A stretch of 64,000 nucleotides of DNA from Pseudomonadota bacterium (GCA_018240405.1 JAFEFW010000639.1:1-64000), one strand, 5' to 3'; shown: positions 34,193 to 43,865, numbered from the stretch's first letter. Translations and numbers: made by a program. The notes: generated from the letters alone by a model not told the origin.

Positions 34193-35773
34193 ATGAGACG
34201 ACGGACCCTGCTGGGTCATGCCGCCGCCGCGGCCGCACTGCCCTCGACATTTGCCATTGCGCAACCTGAGTCGAAGCGTGTCCTGAAATTCGTGCCGCAG
34301 GCCAATCTGACGGTGCTGGACCCGATCTTCACCACGGCGCAGCCCACCGTGAATCACGGCTGGGCGATCTACGACCTGCTGTTTGGCGTGGATGGCAATC
34401 TGCAACCCAAGCCGCAAATGGCAGAGGGCTATACGCTGTCGGATGACGGCCGCACCTACATGATCAAGCTGCGGGACGGGCTGAAATTCCACAACGGCGA
34501 GCCGGTGCGGGCGCAGGATTGCGCACCAAGCCTGCAGCGTTGGGCGCGGCGCGAAACCATTGGGCAGACGATGTTCCAGTACGTGGCCGAGTGCTCTGCC
34601 GCCGACGACCGCACCATCAAGATCGTGCTGAAGCAGCCCATCCCGATCTTTATTGATGCGATCGCGCGTGGTGGCGCTTCGGTGGCGTTCATGATGCCCG
34701 AGCACGTCGCGAAGACGGATCCGTTCAAGCAGATCACCGACACGACGGGTTCGGGTCCATACAAGTTCCTGCCGGACGAATATGTCTCCGGCGCGCATGC
34801 GGCCTACGCCCGCAATCCGGACTATGTGCCGCGGTCGGAACCAGCGACCTGGATGGTGGGCGGCAAGGTCGCGTATTTCGACCGTATCGAATGGCGCGTC
34901 ATCCCCGATTCAAGTACCGCAGCCGCGGCACTCCAGGCTGGCGAGGTCGATTGGTATGAGATGGTGGAACCCGATCTCGTGCCGATGCTGCGCAAGGACC
35001 CCAAGCTGAAAATCGGGCTGCACAATCCCACCGGCTATAATGGGGTGCTGCGCTTCAACCACATGCACCCGCCGTTCAACAACGTTGCAGTGCGCCGCGC
35101 GGTGCTGATGGCGGTTAACCAGGCGGATTACATGGCCTCGGTGACCGGCGGCGATTCCAACGCGTACCAGACCTGCAAGTCGATGTTCCCCTGTGGCAGC
35201 CGGTATGGGCAGGAGGTCGGCGCCGATGCCATGCGCGGCGACATGGCGCTCGCGCAGAAGATGCTGAAGGAGTCAGGCTACAACGGCGAAAAGGCGGTGC
35301 TGCTGAACCCGACCGACCTGACCACGGTCGGACCGCTGGGCAATGTGACCTACGACCTGATGCGCAAGGTCGGCATCAATGTCGAAATGGTCGCAACCGA
35401 CTGGGGCACGGTTGTGCAGCGGCGGGTGTCGCGTGAACCGGTCGAGAAGGGCGGTTGGTCGGTGATCCACACCTGGGCGCCATCGACCATCCGCTATACG
35501 CCGGTGGAGCACAGCCAGATCCGCGGCCTGGGCCCGACCGCCTGGTTCGGTTGGTACAAGGACGATACAATGGAGGCGCTGACTCGCCAGTTCGTCGAGG
35601 CGCCGACACAGGATCAGCGCGACGCGGTGGTGCTGCAAATCCACCAGCGTGCCTTCGAGATGGTGCCGTGCATCCCGCTCGGCACGTTCCAGATCCGCTC
35701 TGCCTATCGCAACAACCTGACCGGTGTGATCGAGGCGACGGGTCCGTATTTCTGGAACGTCCGGCGCGCGTAG
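34193..35773 (+). CDS. family-5 (peptide/opine/nickel) ABC solute-binding protein, orphan
   Basis: 526-residue exported binding protein. Leader MRRRTLLGHAAAAAALPST begins with three arginines, suggesting Tat or Sec export. The mature protein has the SBP_bac_5 pattern: LTVLDPIFTTAQPTVNHGWAIYDLLF, AEGYTLSDDGRTYMIKLRDGLKFHNGEPV, TTGSGPYKF, VRRAVLMAVNQADYM and a C-terminal AFEMVPCIPLGTFQI. Such proteins deliver oligopeptides, opines, heme or dipeptides to Dpp/Opp-type permeases. No permease genes adjoin; it could feed one of the two complete transporters at 36.7-48.4 kb. GGGAGGACAACC is the ribosome site. Confidence 0.92.
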   Translation: MRRRTLLGHAAAAAALPSTFAIAQPESKRVLKFVPQANLTVLDPIFTTAQPTVNHGWAIYDLLFGVDGNLQPKPQMAEGYTLSDDGRTYMIKLRDGLKFHNGEPVRAQDCAPSLQRWARRETIGQTMFQYVAECSAADDRTIKIVLKQPIPIFIDAIARGGASVAFMMPEHVAKTDPFKQITDTTGSGPYKFLPDEYVSGAHAAYARNPDYVPRSEPATWMVGGKVAYFDRIEWRVIPDSSTAAAALQAGEVDWYEMVEPDLVPMLRKDPKLKIGLHNPTGYNGVLRFNHMHPPFNNVAVRRAVLMAVNQADYMASVTGGDSNAYQTCKSMFPCGSRYGQEVGADAMRGDMALAQKMLKESGYNGEKAVLLNPTDLTTVGPLGNVTYDLMRKVGINVEMVATDWGTVVQRRVSREPVEKGGWSVIHTWAPSTIRYTPVEHSQIRGLGPTAWFGWYKDDTMEALTRQFVEAPTQDQRDAVVLQIHQRAFEMVPCIPLGTFQIRSAYRNNLTGVIEATGPYFWNVRRA

Positions 35774-35812
35774 CACCTGAGAAACGGCGTGCGCGCTGCG
35801 ACGGAGCTGTGT

Positions 35813-35865
35813 ATGACCTGTGTTGTTACTGACATTCATCAATGAAGAAGAACGGCACAGGTCAT
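35813..35865 (+). promoter_or_regulatory. inverted repeat spanning the fmdB-like start codon
   Basis: ATGACCTGTG at 35813-35822 is perfectly complementary to CACAGGTCAT at 35856-35865, whose last two bases are the first two of the start codon (ATG at 35864-35866); the CACAGG part covers the likely ribosome site. In the mRNA the two arms could form a 10-bp stem across a 33-base loop and hide the start. A protein-binding dyad is the alternative. Confidence 0.42.
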
Positions 35866-36070
35866 GCCCTTTTTCAGCTATCACTGCCCAGCCCGCGACC
35901 GCACGTTTGAGACGCTGGTGATCGGCAGCGAGCAGCCGGCCTGCCCCGACTGCGGCGGCACCGATCTGGAGAAGCTGCTGTCCCTTGTTACACGCGAACC
36001 GCGCATCGCGGAGCCGGCCGGCGCCTGCGCGGCCTGTCCAACCTACGGCGGCGGCTGCATGGGGGGATAG
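35864..36070 (+). CDS. FmdB-family zinc-ribbon protein
   Basis: 68-residue putative regulatory protein. MPFFSYHCPARDRTFETLV carries the first Cys region, CPDCGGTDLEKLLS the CxxC zinc ribbon, and the Gly-rich tail CAACPTYGGGCMGG is typical of FmdB-like proteins from alphaproteobacteria. FmdB was named as a putative regulator of the formamide/acetamide operon; most homologues have no proven role. Its initiation region lies within a 10-bp inverted repeat. The next gene begins one base after its stop, so they are likely co-translated. Confidence 0.9.
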   Translation: MPFFSYHCPARDRTFETLVIGSEQPACPDCGGTDLEKLLSLVTREPRIAEPAGACAACPTYGGGCMGG

Positions 36071-36071
36071 C

Positions 36072-36500
36072 GTGCCGCCGGTTGTGGTTGCCGTGCCCGG
36101 TCGGCTGCCGGCAGGAGCTCAATTCGCTGCGTCTGCCGCTGACGTGCCGGACACGGTTGGCGCCTACCTGCTGGTGATCACGTTGCCGACGCCGTTGTGC
36201 GTTTCGTTGCCCGGTCGTACCCGCAGCGTGTTGCTGTCCGGACGCTACCTCTATGCCGGATCAGCGCGTGGGCCGGGAGGTCTGCGCGCGCGGGTCGCGC
36301 GGCATCTGCGGACTGAAAAGCGGACGCACTGGCACGTCGACTTGCTGACAGCACGCGGAGCGGTCGAAGGGGCTTGGATCGTGCGAGACGGGACGGAGTG
36401 CGACTTTATCGTGAGTTTGTCGCACCTGCCGGTACCGCTGCCGGGGTTTGGCAGCAGCGACTGCCGGACGTGCCGTAGTCATCTGCTGAGGTGGCAGTGA
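36072..36500 (+). CDS. DUF123 GIY-YIG-like nuclease-fold protein
   Basis: 142-residue protein of the DUF123 family (GIY-YIG superfamily). Core: GAYLLVITLPTPLCV (the GIY equivalent), SGRYLYAGSARGPGGLRARVARHLR (YIG equivalent with conserved Arg), HWHVDLLTARGAVE, ECDFIVSL and a C-terminal GFGSSDCRTCRSHLLRW, all diagnostic. DNA endonuclease activity is assumed from the fold only; archaeal homologues fuse to endonuclease III. The start is a GTG at 36072, one base after the fmdB stop. Confidence 0.9.
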   Translation: MPPVVVAVPGRLPAGAQFAASAADVPDTVGAYLLVITLPTPLCVSLPGRTRSVLLSGRYLYAGSARGPGGLRARVARHLRTEKRTHWHVDLLTARGAVEGAWIVRDGTECDFIVSLSHLPVPLPGFGSSDCRTCRSHLLRWQ

Positions 36501-36621
36501 AATGACAGAATTACTCTATCAGCGCGGCATCCCGTTACTGCCGCGGCCGGCAAAGGGCCAATCGTAACGGTAGGATGCAAGCTATCGCTGGTCTGACGCC
36601 AATGCCGGCATGCCCGGGCCT

Positions 36622-36645
36622 CCGGGAGCAACAGGCTGCTCCCGG
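36622..36645. terminator. 9-bp perfect hairpin between convergent genes
   Basis: CCGGGAGCA at 36622-36630 and TGCTCCCGG at 36637-36645 with a six-base loop. It lies in the 241-bp space between the convergent DUF123 gene (ends 36500) and the binding-protein gene (ends 36742). The position suits a bidirectional terminator, though a T-tract is absent. Confidence 0.5.
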
Positions 36646-36741
36646 TGGCTGCATTTCGGTGGCTATGGCGGGCGCATAACGACTGCACGTTGTCGCCGCC
36701 CATCCTTGCCTTCCTCCGTGCGAGGCGCCGTTCGTTGGGCC

Positions 36742-38424
36742 CTACGTCTTGTCCATCCAGAACGTGTCAAAGCGCACAACGTCGTAGATACCGAAGTATT
36801 CCTTCGGATTATGCCCCTTCACGTAGGTATAGTAAATGTCGTTGATGTTCTCCCATGCCACCGGCAGCACGGGCGGATCCTGCTCCATGATCGCCTCACA
36901 CTGCCGGATCAGCGCCAGGCGCTTCTTCGCATCCACCTCGACATCAATCTGGTCGACCAGCGTGTCGAACTTCGGGTTCGACCAGCTTGAGTAGTTCTGC
37001 GGTCCGCCGGTCCGGTACCACGCGTTGAAATAGTCCGACGGATCCAGCAGCGTCGACACGACAGCGCCGATCGCCAGGTCGAAGTTGCCCGACTTGACGT
37101 CGTCAAACCACACCGACTCGACCACCGTGCGTAGCTTGCACTCGACATTGAGTGTCTCCTGCAACATCGCCTGGATCGCTTGCGCCCACACGCGGAAGCT
37201 GGCGACGTCGCGCACCAGGAAGTCAACGCCCTTGATGCCGTTGCCATAACCGGCCGCCTGCATCAGCGATTTTGCCTCCTTGATTGCGGGTGTCGGATCG
37301 TCGGAGTAACTGGGCATCTTGCGAAGCTGGTCGATCGGCGTGGCGAATTCGGAGAACGGATACACAAATCCGCCCACCATCATCGGCGTGATGTCCTTCA
37401 CCACGTCCACCAGCGTCGGTTTGTCGAACGCCAGGTGCAGCGCGCGGCGGACCCGCGGGTCCTTGAACTGCGGCTTCTTGGTGTTGACCCACACGCCTTG
37501 GATCACGCTCTGATAGAATTGCGCCGCCGTCAGGCCTTGCATCGTCTTAGCCTTCCGCGCCGACACCGGATCGCAGATGCGCGCATAGTCCACGCGGCCA
37601 GAGAGAACGGCCGATCCAAGCTCCGGCGAGAATGGAATCAGGTTGTAGAACTCAATGCCGTCGAGCAACGGCAGGCCCTTGTTCCAGTAGTTCTTGTTGG
37701 CCTCCATCACCCAGACTTCATTCTCAACACGGCGCACGGACTTGAACGGGCCGGTGCCGGGAATGTTGGCGACCTTGCGCAAGTTGTAGTTGTTCTCCTC
37801 CAGCGTCTGCTTGCGAACGATGGTGTTCCAGCCACTGGCGATCGAGGACATGATGAAGTTCACCGGCCGCGGCTGCGCCAGAACGAACTGCACCGTGTAT
37901 TTATCGGGCGTTTTGATCTCCTCCACCGCCGAGAACAGGATGCTACGTGGAATGCTGACTCCGGTCGGCGGCTTGCGGATGCGGTCGAATGTGGCCTTGA
38001 CGTCGTCCGACGTCAGTTCGGCGCCGTCGTGGAACTGCACGCCCTGGCGAAGGAAGAACGTATAGGTCTTGCCGTCCGGCGCAATGTCCCAGCTATGCGC
38101 CAGGTCCGGAACGATCGTCTTCCCGGAGTCGCGCGGATCACGCCGTACCAGGTTGTCGAACATGCATCCTTGCGCACCCAGGCTGTTGATCGTGCCCGAC
38201 TGGTGCATGTCGAAATGCGGCAGGCGGTTGGTAATGCCGTAGCGCAGCACGCCACCCTTCTTCGGGTTCGGTTCCGGCGGCGCCATCTGGAACTTGGAAC
38301 CATCGTTCTGCAACGGAATGTCTGCGTTTGCCCACTCCGGATGGAACCCGTACGCAGCGGCGATGGCCGCGGCGCTGCCTTTCAAAACGCCACGGCGAGA
38401 GAACATCCGCTTGGATTGACTCAT
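36742..38424 (-). CDS. family-5 ABC peptide-type solute-binding protein (importer 1)
   Basis: 560-residue periplasmic binding protein. A Tat-type leader [20 protein letters not shown] contains SRRGVLKG. The mature part shows the SBP_bac_5 hallmarks: [77 protein letters not shown] and a C-terminal [16 protein letters not shown] 38424 has AGGGAGCG upstream. It is divergent (142 bp) from the ATPase genes and presumably partners them and the permeases at 40.8-42.7 kb. Peptide or related organic ligand; specificity unknown. Confidence 0.93.
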   Translation of the reverse strand: MSQSKRMFSRRGVLKGSAAAIAAAYGFHPEWANADIPLQNDGSKFQMAPPEPNPKKGGVLRYGITNRLPHFDMHQSGTINSLGAQGCMFDNLVRRDPRDSGKTIVPDLAHSWDIAPDGKTYTFFLRQGVQFHDGAELTSDDVKATFDRIRKPPTGVSIPRSILFSAVEEIKTPDKYTVQFVLAQPRPVNFIMSSIASGWNTIVRKQTLEENNYNLRKVANIPGTGPFKSVRRVENEVWVMEANKNYWNKGLPLLDGIEFYNLIPFSPELGSAVLSGRVDYARICDPVSARKAKTMQGLTAAQFYQSVIQGVWVNTKKPQFKDPRVRRALHLAFDKPTLVDVVKDITPMMVGGFVYPFSEFATPIDQLRKMPSYSDDPTPAIKEAKSLMQAAGYGNGIKGVDFLVRDVASFRVWAQAIQAMLQETLNVECKLRTVVESVWFDDVKSGNFDLAIGAVVSTLLDPSDYFNAWYRTGGPQNYSSWSNPKFDTLVDQIDVEVDAKKRLALIRQCEAIMEQDPPVLPVAWENINDIYYTYVKGHNPKEYFGIYDVVRFDTFWMDKT

Positions 38425-38566
38425 GGTTTCGTTCGCTCCCTGTTCGGCCCTCTGTGCGTATTTGCCACTGACCATACGGCAGACGCTGTGCTACACGTCG
38501 TGGTCGCCGGCTTCGCTCTTGAGGCGTGGGCGGTTAATAACACAATGTATTACGGGGAGTCACGGC

Positions 38567-39583
38567 TTGGGAGACAACAATCTGTTGCTGGAGGTCGATA
38601 ACCTTCAAACCCATTTCTTTACCCCAAACGGGGTGATCCGCGCCGTTGACGGTGTCTCCTACCAGTTGCGGCCGGGCGAGACGCTGGGCGTGGTGGGCGA
38701 GTCCGGCTGCGGCAAGAGCGTGACTGCATTGTCCATCCTGCGTCTCGTCGCCAGCCCGCCCGGCCGCATCGTTGGCGGCGCCATCCGGTTCGAAGGCCGT
38801 AATTTGCTGGAGCTTTCGGAAGCCGAGATGGAAGACGTGCGCGGCAACCATATCTCGATGATTTTCCAGGAGCCGATGACGTCATTGAATCCGATCTACA
38901 CGGTCGGACGCCAGATCGCCGAAGCCATTGCGCTGCACCAGGGCGTTTCGCGACAGGAAGCCATGAACAAGGCAATCGACATGCTGCGCCGCGTGTCGAT
39001 ACCCGAACCCGAGCGGCGTGCGCACGCCTACCCGCACCAGATGTCTGGTGGGATGCGGCAACGCGTGATGATTGCCATGGCGCTGTCCTGCAACCCAAAG
39101 GTGCTAATCGCCGATGAGCCGACCACCGCGCTGGATGTCACTATCCAGGCACAGATCCTCGACCTGATCCGCGACTTGCGTGAGCGGCTCGGCACCGCCG
39201 TCGTGCTGATCACGCATGATCTGGGCGTCGTCGCGGAGAATGCAGACCGCGTCATCGTCATGTACGCCGGCCGCAAAGTTGAAGAAGCGCCGGTCGATGA
39301 ACTGTTTGACAACCCACTGCATCCCTACACGCGCGGTCTCCTCGGCTCCGTGCCGCAACTCGATCGCGCCGCGCTGGAAACGTCCGGCCATCTGCGCCTG
39401 ACAGAAATCAAGGGGATGGTGCCGTCGCTGTTGGCAATGCCGCCCGGCTGCGCCTTCGCACCACGCTGCGTCTATGCAACGGACAAATGCCGGACCGGAC
39501 CGCCACCGCCATTCGACATGCACCGGCCGGAGCATTACGCCGCCTGCTGGCATGCCGATCGTCTGGGTGGAGCCGTGTCATGA
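38567..39583 (+). CDS. Dpp/Opp-type ABC transporter ATP-binding protein (DppD-like, importer 1)
   Basis: 338-residue ATPase of the peptide/nickel importer family. Walker [10 protein letters not shown]-loop [12 protein letters not shown], signature [15 protein letters not shown], Walker [14 protein letters not shown]-loop LITHDLGVV, and the C-terminal oligopeptide-transporter extension with a four-cysteine cluster ([14 protein letters not shown] plus later Cys) that may bind Fe-S. The start is most likely TTG 38567 ([14 protein letters not shown]), because GGGGAG is eight bases upstream; no ATG fits. It overlaps dppF-like by four bases. Confidence 0.92.
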   Translation: MGDNNLLLEVDNLQTHFFTPNGVIRAVDGVSYQLRPGETLGVVGESGCGKSVTALSILRLVASPPGRIVGGAIRFEGRNLLELSEAEMEDVRGNHISMIFQEPMTSLNPIYTVGRQIAEAIALHQGVSRQEAMNKAIDMLRRVSIPEPERRAHAYPHQMSGGMRQRVMIAMALSCNPKVLIADEPTTALDVTIQAQILDLIRDLRERLGTAVVLITHDLGVVAENADRVIVMYAGRKVEEAPVDELFDNPLHPYTRGLLGSVPQLDRAALETSGHLRLTEIKGMVPSLLAMPPGCAFAPRCVYATDKCRTGPPPPFDMHRPEHYAACWHADRLGGAVS

Positions 39584-40605
39584 CGCCGCTGGTCGAAGTC
39601 ACGGATCTGCGGAAGTCGTTTCCGATCCATCGTGGCTTTCTGTCACGCGTCACCGGGCACGTACAGGCCGTGGACGGCGTTTCGTTCAAGATCGGGCGCG
39701 CGGAGACGCTGGGTCTGGTCGGCGAAAGCGGTTGCGGCAAGACGACCGCCGGCCGCACGTTGCTCAAATTGCTGGAACCGACCGGCGGGACGATCAAGGT
39801 CGATGGCCAGGACATCACCGACCTGGACCGGGAAGCGATGCTGCCATTCCGCAAGCGGATGCAGATGATCCATCAGGATCCCTACGCCTCCCTTAATCCA
39901 CGCATGTCCGCAGGCGACATCGTTGCTGAACCGCTGATTATCCACGGTGAAGCTTCGACACGCGCGGAGCGGCGGGAGAAAGTCGCGGCGCTATTCCAGC
40001 GCGTCGGCCTCCGGTCGCGGCTGATGGATTCGTACCCGCACGAATTCTCCGGCGGCCAGCGTCAGCGCATCGGCATCGCGCGGGCGCTGGCTCTTGGCCC
40101 CAGCCTGATTGTTGGTGACGAACCGGTGTCGGCGCTGGACGTGTCGATACGCGCGCAGATCATCAACCTGATGATGGACCTGCAGGACGAGTTTCACCTG
40201 TCCTACCTGTTCGTCTCTCACGACCTCGCGGTGGTCGAGCATATCAGCCACCGCGTTGCCGTGATGTACCTTGGCCGCATTGTTGAAATGACCGACAAGC
40301 GCACGTTGTTCGAGGCGCCGCTGCATCCCTACACGGAAGCGCTGTTGTCGGCCGCACCGGTGGCTCGATCGCGGGCCCGACAGCGCGAGCGAATCATCCT
40401 GACAGGCGACGTGCCCAGCCCGATCAATCCGCCACCTGGCTGTCATTTCCATACGCGGTGCCGCTACGCGTTCAACCGCTGCAACACGGAAGCGCCGCCG
40501 TTGCGGGAAGTGGCACCTGGGCATCTCGCGGCGTGCCACCTGCACGATGCGGGTGTGAAGGTACCATTGGCGCGGCCGGCGGGGGTTGCGGCACTGGCTG
40601 GATGA
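39580..40605 (+). CDS. Dpp/Opp-type ABC transporter ATP-binding protein (DppF-like, importer 1)
   Basis: 341-residue second ATPase of importer 1. [20 protein letters not shown], Walker [33 protein letters not shown], signature [15 protein letters not shown], Walker [14 protein letters not shown]-loop [12 protein letters not shown], and C-terminal cysteine cluster [15 protein letters not shown]. The ATG overlaps the upstream stop as ATGA, giving coupled translation with the DppD-like partner. The two form the heterodimer that drives import through the permeases encoded convergently downstream. Confidence 0.94.
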   Translation: MTPLVEVTDLRKSFPIHRGFLSRVTGHVQAVDGVSFKIGRAETLGLVGESGCGKTTAGRTLLKLLEPTGGTIKVDGQDITDLDREAMLPFRKRMQMIHQDPYASLNPRMSAGDIVAEPLIIHGEASTRAERREKVAALFQRVGLRSRLMDSYPHEFSGGQRQRIGIARALALGPSLIVGDEPVSALDVSIRAQIINLMMDLQDEFHLSYLFVSHDLAVVEHISHRVAVMYLGRIVEMTDKRTLFEAPLHPYTEALLSAAPVARSRARQRERIILTGDVPSPINPPPGCHFHTRCRYAFNRCNTEAPPLREVAPGHLAACHLHDAGVKVPLARPAGVAALAG

Positions 40606-40687
40606 GCATGCGGCCGTAATGGTTTCGCGTTGCCGGCCAACCGTCCGTCACCAGCGTAATGGCCGGACGCGCTGCCGGTCCTCTCTC

Positions 40688-40764
40688 GTCACGGCCCGCC
40701 GGAGTGCGGGCCACCGGGAGCTACGTGCCGCTTCCGGTGGCCCAGACAAGCCGGGCCATGACGG
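40688..40764. repeat. inverted pair of REP-like palindromic units
   Basis: Two copies of a palindromic intergenic unit lie head to head: the first (about 40688-40720) has GGCCCGC at 40693-40699 pairing with GCGGGCC at 40706-40712; the second (about 40732-40764) has GGCCC at 40739-40743 pairing with GGGCC at 40753-40757. The reverse complement of the second matches the first at most positions (CGTCAxGGCCCG and GGGCCACCGG shared). The pair lies between the convergent dppF-like and dppC-like genes and could also act as a terminator. The GTCATGGCCCG/GGGCCACC type is a common intergenic repeat of alphaproteobacteria. Confidence 0.6.
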
Positions 40765-40806
40765 CGAAAAAACGGTCCGCGCCAGGAGCGAGGCACGCAT
40801 CGTACG

Positions 40807-41715
40807 TTACGCCGTCCCACGCAGCCTTGGATCCAGTGCGTCGCGGATGCCATCGCCCAGCAGGTTGAATGCCAGCACCGTCAACGTAATGGCTCCGCCG
40901 GGAAACAGCACCAGCCACCACGGCGGAATCAATCCGGCGTTCAGCGAGTCCGCCAGCATGTTGCCCCAGGTCGGCTGCGGCGGCGGAATGCCGACGCCAA
41001 GGAACCCCAGCGACGCCTCAATGATGATCGCCACCCCCAGATGCGTCGTCGCTAGCACCAGGTACGGCGCGATGCATTGCGGGAGGATGTGCCGCAACAT
41101 CATCCTAGTATGGGAGGCACCAAGCCCTCGGGCAGCCTCGACAAAGGCCCGTTCTTTCAACGACAGAACGACACTCCGGATGACTCGACCGCCGAACGGA
41201 ATGCGCGTGATCGCGATGGCGACGATCACGGTGCCGAAGCCCGCGCCGAGCGCCATCGCGATAGCCATTGCGAGGATAAGGTCCGGAAAAGACTGCAGGA
41301 ATTCCATTATCCGTTGGCTAACAAGATCGAACCGGCCGCCGAAATAGCCGCTTGCGAGACCCCAGAACGCGCCCAGCGTCGTGCCCAGCACGACGGCAGA
41401 CACCGCTACCGTCAGTGAGGCACGGCTGCCGTAGATAACGCGGCTCAACGTATCGCGCCCGATCTGATCTGTTCCGAACCAATGCCGCTCCGTCGGTGCC
41501 TTGGTCATCGCTCGGAAATCCGACTTCAGCGGTGGATACGGCGCCAGCACTGGCGCGATGATTGCCATCACGATGATCAGCGCGGCGATCACGCCCCAGA
41601 ACGCCGACATGGGGGAGCGTCGCACGAAGGTCCGCAAACCGCCGCCCATCCGTCGCAGCAGGCTGTGATGGACAACCGCTTCATCCTGGACCTGTTGAAC
41701 GGTAGCGTCGCTCAT
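40807..41715 (-). CDS. Dpp/Opp-type ABC transporter permease (DppC-like, importer 1)
   Basis: 302-residue inner-membrane permease. A cytoplasmic N-terminus precedes the first helix (SAFWGVIAALIIVMAIIAPVLAPY); then the OppC-type N-terminal element HWFGTDQIGRDTLSRVIYGSR and the core with the EAA-like loop FVEAARGLGASHTRMMLRHILPQ. The C-terminus LNLLGDGIRDALDPRLRG is diagnostic for DppC/OppC. The ATG overlaps the dppB-like stop by four bases. Transcribed convergently to its ATPase partners. Confidence 0.94.
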   Translation of the reverse strand: MSDATVQQVQDEAVVHHSLLRRMGGGLRTFVRRSPMSAFWGVIAALIIVMAIIAPVLAPYPPLKSDFRAMTKAPTERHWFGTDQIGRDTLSRVIYGSRASLTVAVSAVVLGTTLGAFWGLASGYFGGRFDLVSQRIMEFLQSFPDLILAMAIAMALGAGFGTVIVAIAITRIPFGGRVIRSVVLSLKERAFVEAARGLGASHTRMMLRHILPQCIAPYLVLATTHLGVAIIIEASLGFLGVGIPPPQPTWGNMLADSLNAGLIPPWWLVLFPGGAITLTVLAFNLLGDGIRDALDPRLRGTA

Positions 41716-42668
41716 TGCAGCCGAATCCTTGGGTCAAGCCAGGCGGTTGTCAGGTCGATCAGGATGTTCAGCACGACGAACACGGACGCATAGAGGAACA
41801 CCAGGTTCTGCACGACGAAAATGTCGCGTTCGTTTACCGCAATGAACATGGCGTAGCCCAGGCCGGGCGTGGCAAACGCACGCTCCACGGGTACGGATCC
41901 GGCGAGGACAAAGCCCATCAGGATGCCGGACAGCGTAATGACCGGGAGCATGGCGTTGGGCAGTGCGTGTAGCCCGACCACGAGGCGCCCGCTCAGTCCC
42001 TTGGCGCGCGCGGTGCGGACATAGTCCTCCCGGATCACCTCCAGCAGGCTTGATCGCGCCATGCGAGCGATATAGGCGGCCTGGCCAAGCCCCAACACGA
42101 TCGCCGGCGGCAGCACGATCTGCAGGTTAGACCACGGATCTTCCCAGAACGGGATATTGGTCAGCGGCGGGCGGTAACCGAACCAGAACAGCATCGCCAG
42201 GATGATCAGCATGCCGACCCAGAAGCCCGGCACGGCCAGGAACAGGATGGACAGGAAGCGGGCAATGGTGTCGCCGAAGCTGTTTGGTCGCAGCACGGAG
42301 ATCAATGCGACCGGAATGCCGACGATCCAGGACAGCACGACAGAGAACAGCGCGATCTCGGCGGTCAAAGGCCCACGGCGCACGATCATGTCTGCGACGC
42401 TCTCCGACCGGAAGAACGAAGTGCCGAAGGTGCCGCTGGCGACGTCGCGCATCCAGCGCAGGTACTGCACGATCAGCGGGTCGCTCAGCCCCAGGTCCGC
42501 CATGTATTTCGCCCGGTCGGCGTCGCTGAGTTTCTGCAGTCCCTCGGGGCCGAGGACAGCCAGCAGCGGGTCGCCGGGCAGGACGCGCATGACGACAAAG
42601 ATGACGATGGAGACGCCGATGACGGTCAGCAGACCGAAGACGATGCGTCGGGCAATATAGGCATACAT
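41712..42668 (-). CDS. Dpp/Opp-type ABC transporter permease (DppB-like, importer 1)
   Basis: 318-residue permease starting MYAYIARRIVFGLLTVIGVS, the DppB-type first helix, followed by FVVMRVLPGDPLLA, MADLGLSDPLIVQYLRWM, and the EAA-type loop YVRTARAKGLSGRLVVGLHALPNAMLPVITL. Ends YASVFVVLNILIDLTTAWLDPRI as usual. First gene of the permease pair; the 210 bp upstream must carry its promoter. It would pair with the DppC-like subunit, and with the ATPases on the opposite strand. Confidence 0.94.
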   Translation of the reverse strand: MYAYIARRIVFGLLTVIGVSIVIFVVMRVLPGDPLLAVLGPEGLQKLSDADRAKYMADLGLSDPLIVQYLRWMRDVASGTFGTSFFRSESVADMIVRRGPLTAEIALFSVVLSWIVGIPVALISVLRPNSFGDTIARFLSILFLAVPGFWVGMLIILAMLFWFGYRPPLTNIPFWEDPWSNLQIVLPPAIVLGLGQAAYIARMARSSLLEVIREDYVRTARAKGLSGRLVVGLHALPNAMLPVITLSGILMGFVLAGSVPVERAFATPGLGYAMFIAVNERDIFVVQNLVFLYASVFVVLNILIDLTTAWLDPRIRLQ

Positions 42669-42878
42669 TCGGTATGGACTTCGCCGCTATCGGCTGCCCG
42701 CGCCATGCGCGGTGCCGGACGGTCGTAGTACACGATGAAACACTGGCGCCGGTGTCGCGGCGTCGCCCATAAATTCCTCCCTGCGCTTCTTGGTACGCTG
42801 TCGGACAATGTTAGCCTTAACAGCAGCCCCGGCACAACGGGCGGATTTATCAATCGGCGCCTGGCGACGATCGCAAGA

Positions 42879-43865
42879 CTAATCGTGTAGATGGCACGCC
42901 ACCGCCCGCTCTCCTGGCGTCCCCATCAGCACCGGATCCTCCTGCGCGCAGCGCGGCATCGCCGCCGGGCATCGCCGATGGAACGCGCACCCAACGCGCG
43001 GACCTGTCGCGCTGGGCGGCTCGCCCTGCACGATCTGCCGCGGCCGAGTCGCCTCCAGTTCCGGGTCGGGAATCGGGATCGCCGCCATCAGCGCCTTGGT
43101 GTAGGGGTGCAGCGGGTCGCGGTAGAGGTCATCGCGCCGCGCGATCTCGACGATCCGGCCCAGATACATCACCGCGATGCGGTGGCTGATATGCCGCACC
43201 ACCGCCAGGTCGTGGGCGATGAAGATATAGCTCAGGCCGAGACGGTCCCGCAGGTCGACGAACAGGTTGACGATCTGCGCCTGGATCGACACGTCCAGCG
43301 CCGACACCGGCTCATCGCAGATCACCAGGGAGGGTTCCAGCACCAGTGCCCTGGCAATGCCGATCCGCTGGCGCTGACCGCCCGAGAACTCGTGCGGGTA
43401 GCGGTCCGCCATCGCGGGCGCCAGGCCGGTCATTGCCATGGAGGCTGCAATGCGCTCCTTCAGCGCCGCCCGGCCGCCGGCGATGCCGTGCACCTCCAGC
43501 GGTTCGGCGATGATGTCGCGCACCTTCATCCGTGGGTTCAGGGACCCGTACGGGTCCTGATAGACCATCTGCATCCGGCGCCGGAGCGGGCGCATGTGGT
43601 CCTGGTCAAAGTCGGTGATGTCCACGCCCTCAAACGCAATGCGCCCGGCGGTCGGTGTCACCATCCGAGCAATGGCCAGGCCAGTGGTTGATTTGCCGCA
43701 GCCGCTCTCGCCGACAACGCCCAGCGTTTCGCCGCGCGCCAGGGTGAAAGTGACGCCATCGACCGCGCGCACCGCCCCGGCCTGGCGTCGGAACACGGCA
43801 CCGCGCGTGATCGGGAAATGCACCTTCAGGTCCTCGACCCGCAGGATATCGTCGGCGTCAGGCAT
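42879..43865 (-). CDS. Dpp/Opp-type ABC transporter ATP-binding protein (DppF-like, importer 2)
   Basis: 328-residue ATPase. ILRVEDLKVHFPITRGAVF, Walker [38 protein letters not shown], signature [17 protein letters not shown], Walker [14 protein letters not shown]-loop FIAHDLAVVRHI and the C-terminal GCAFHRRCPAAMPRC. It is the last gene of importer 2; ATG 43865 overlaps the upstream coding end by eight bases (an in-frame ATG 21 bases further upstream is the alternative). Confidence 0.93.
   Translation of the reverse strand: MPDADDILRVEDLKVHFPITRGAVFRRQAGAVRAVDGVTFTLARGETLGVVGESGCGKSTTGLAIARMVTPTAGRIAFEGVDITDFDQDHMRPLRRRMQMVYQDPYGSLNPRMKVRDIIAEPLEVHGIAGGRAALKERIAASMAMTGLAPAMADRYPHEFSGGQRQRIGIARALVLEPSLVICDEPVSALDVSIQAQIVNLFVDLRDRLGLSYIFIAHDLAVVRHISHRIAVMYLGRIVEIARRDDLYRDPLHPYTKALMAAIPIPDPELEATRPRQIVQGEPPSATGPRVGCAFHRRCPAAMPRCAQEDPVLMGTPGERAVACHLHD

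Noticed and set aside
37180-38601. 473-codon open frame on plus
   Set aside because: Opposite strand of binding protein 1; Arg/His/Val-rich, no recognisable domain.
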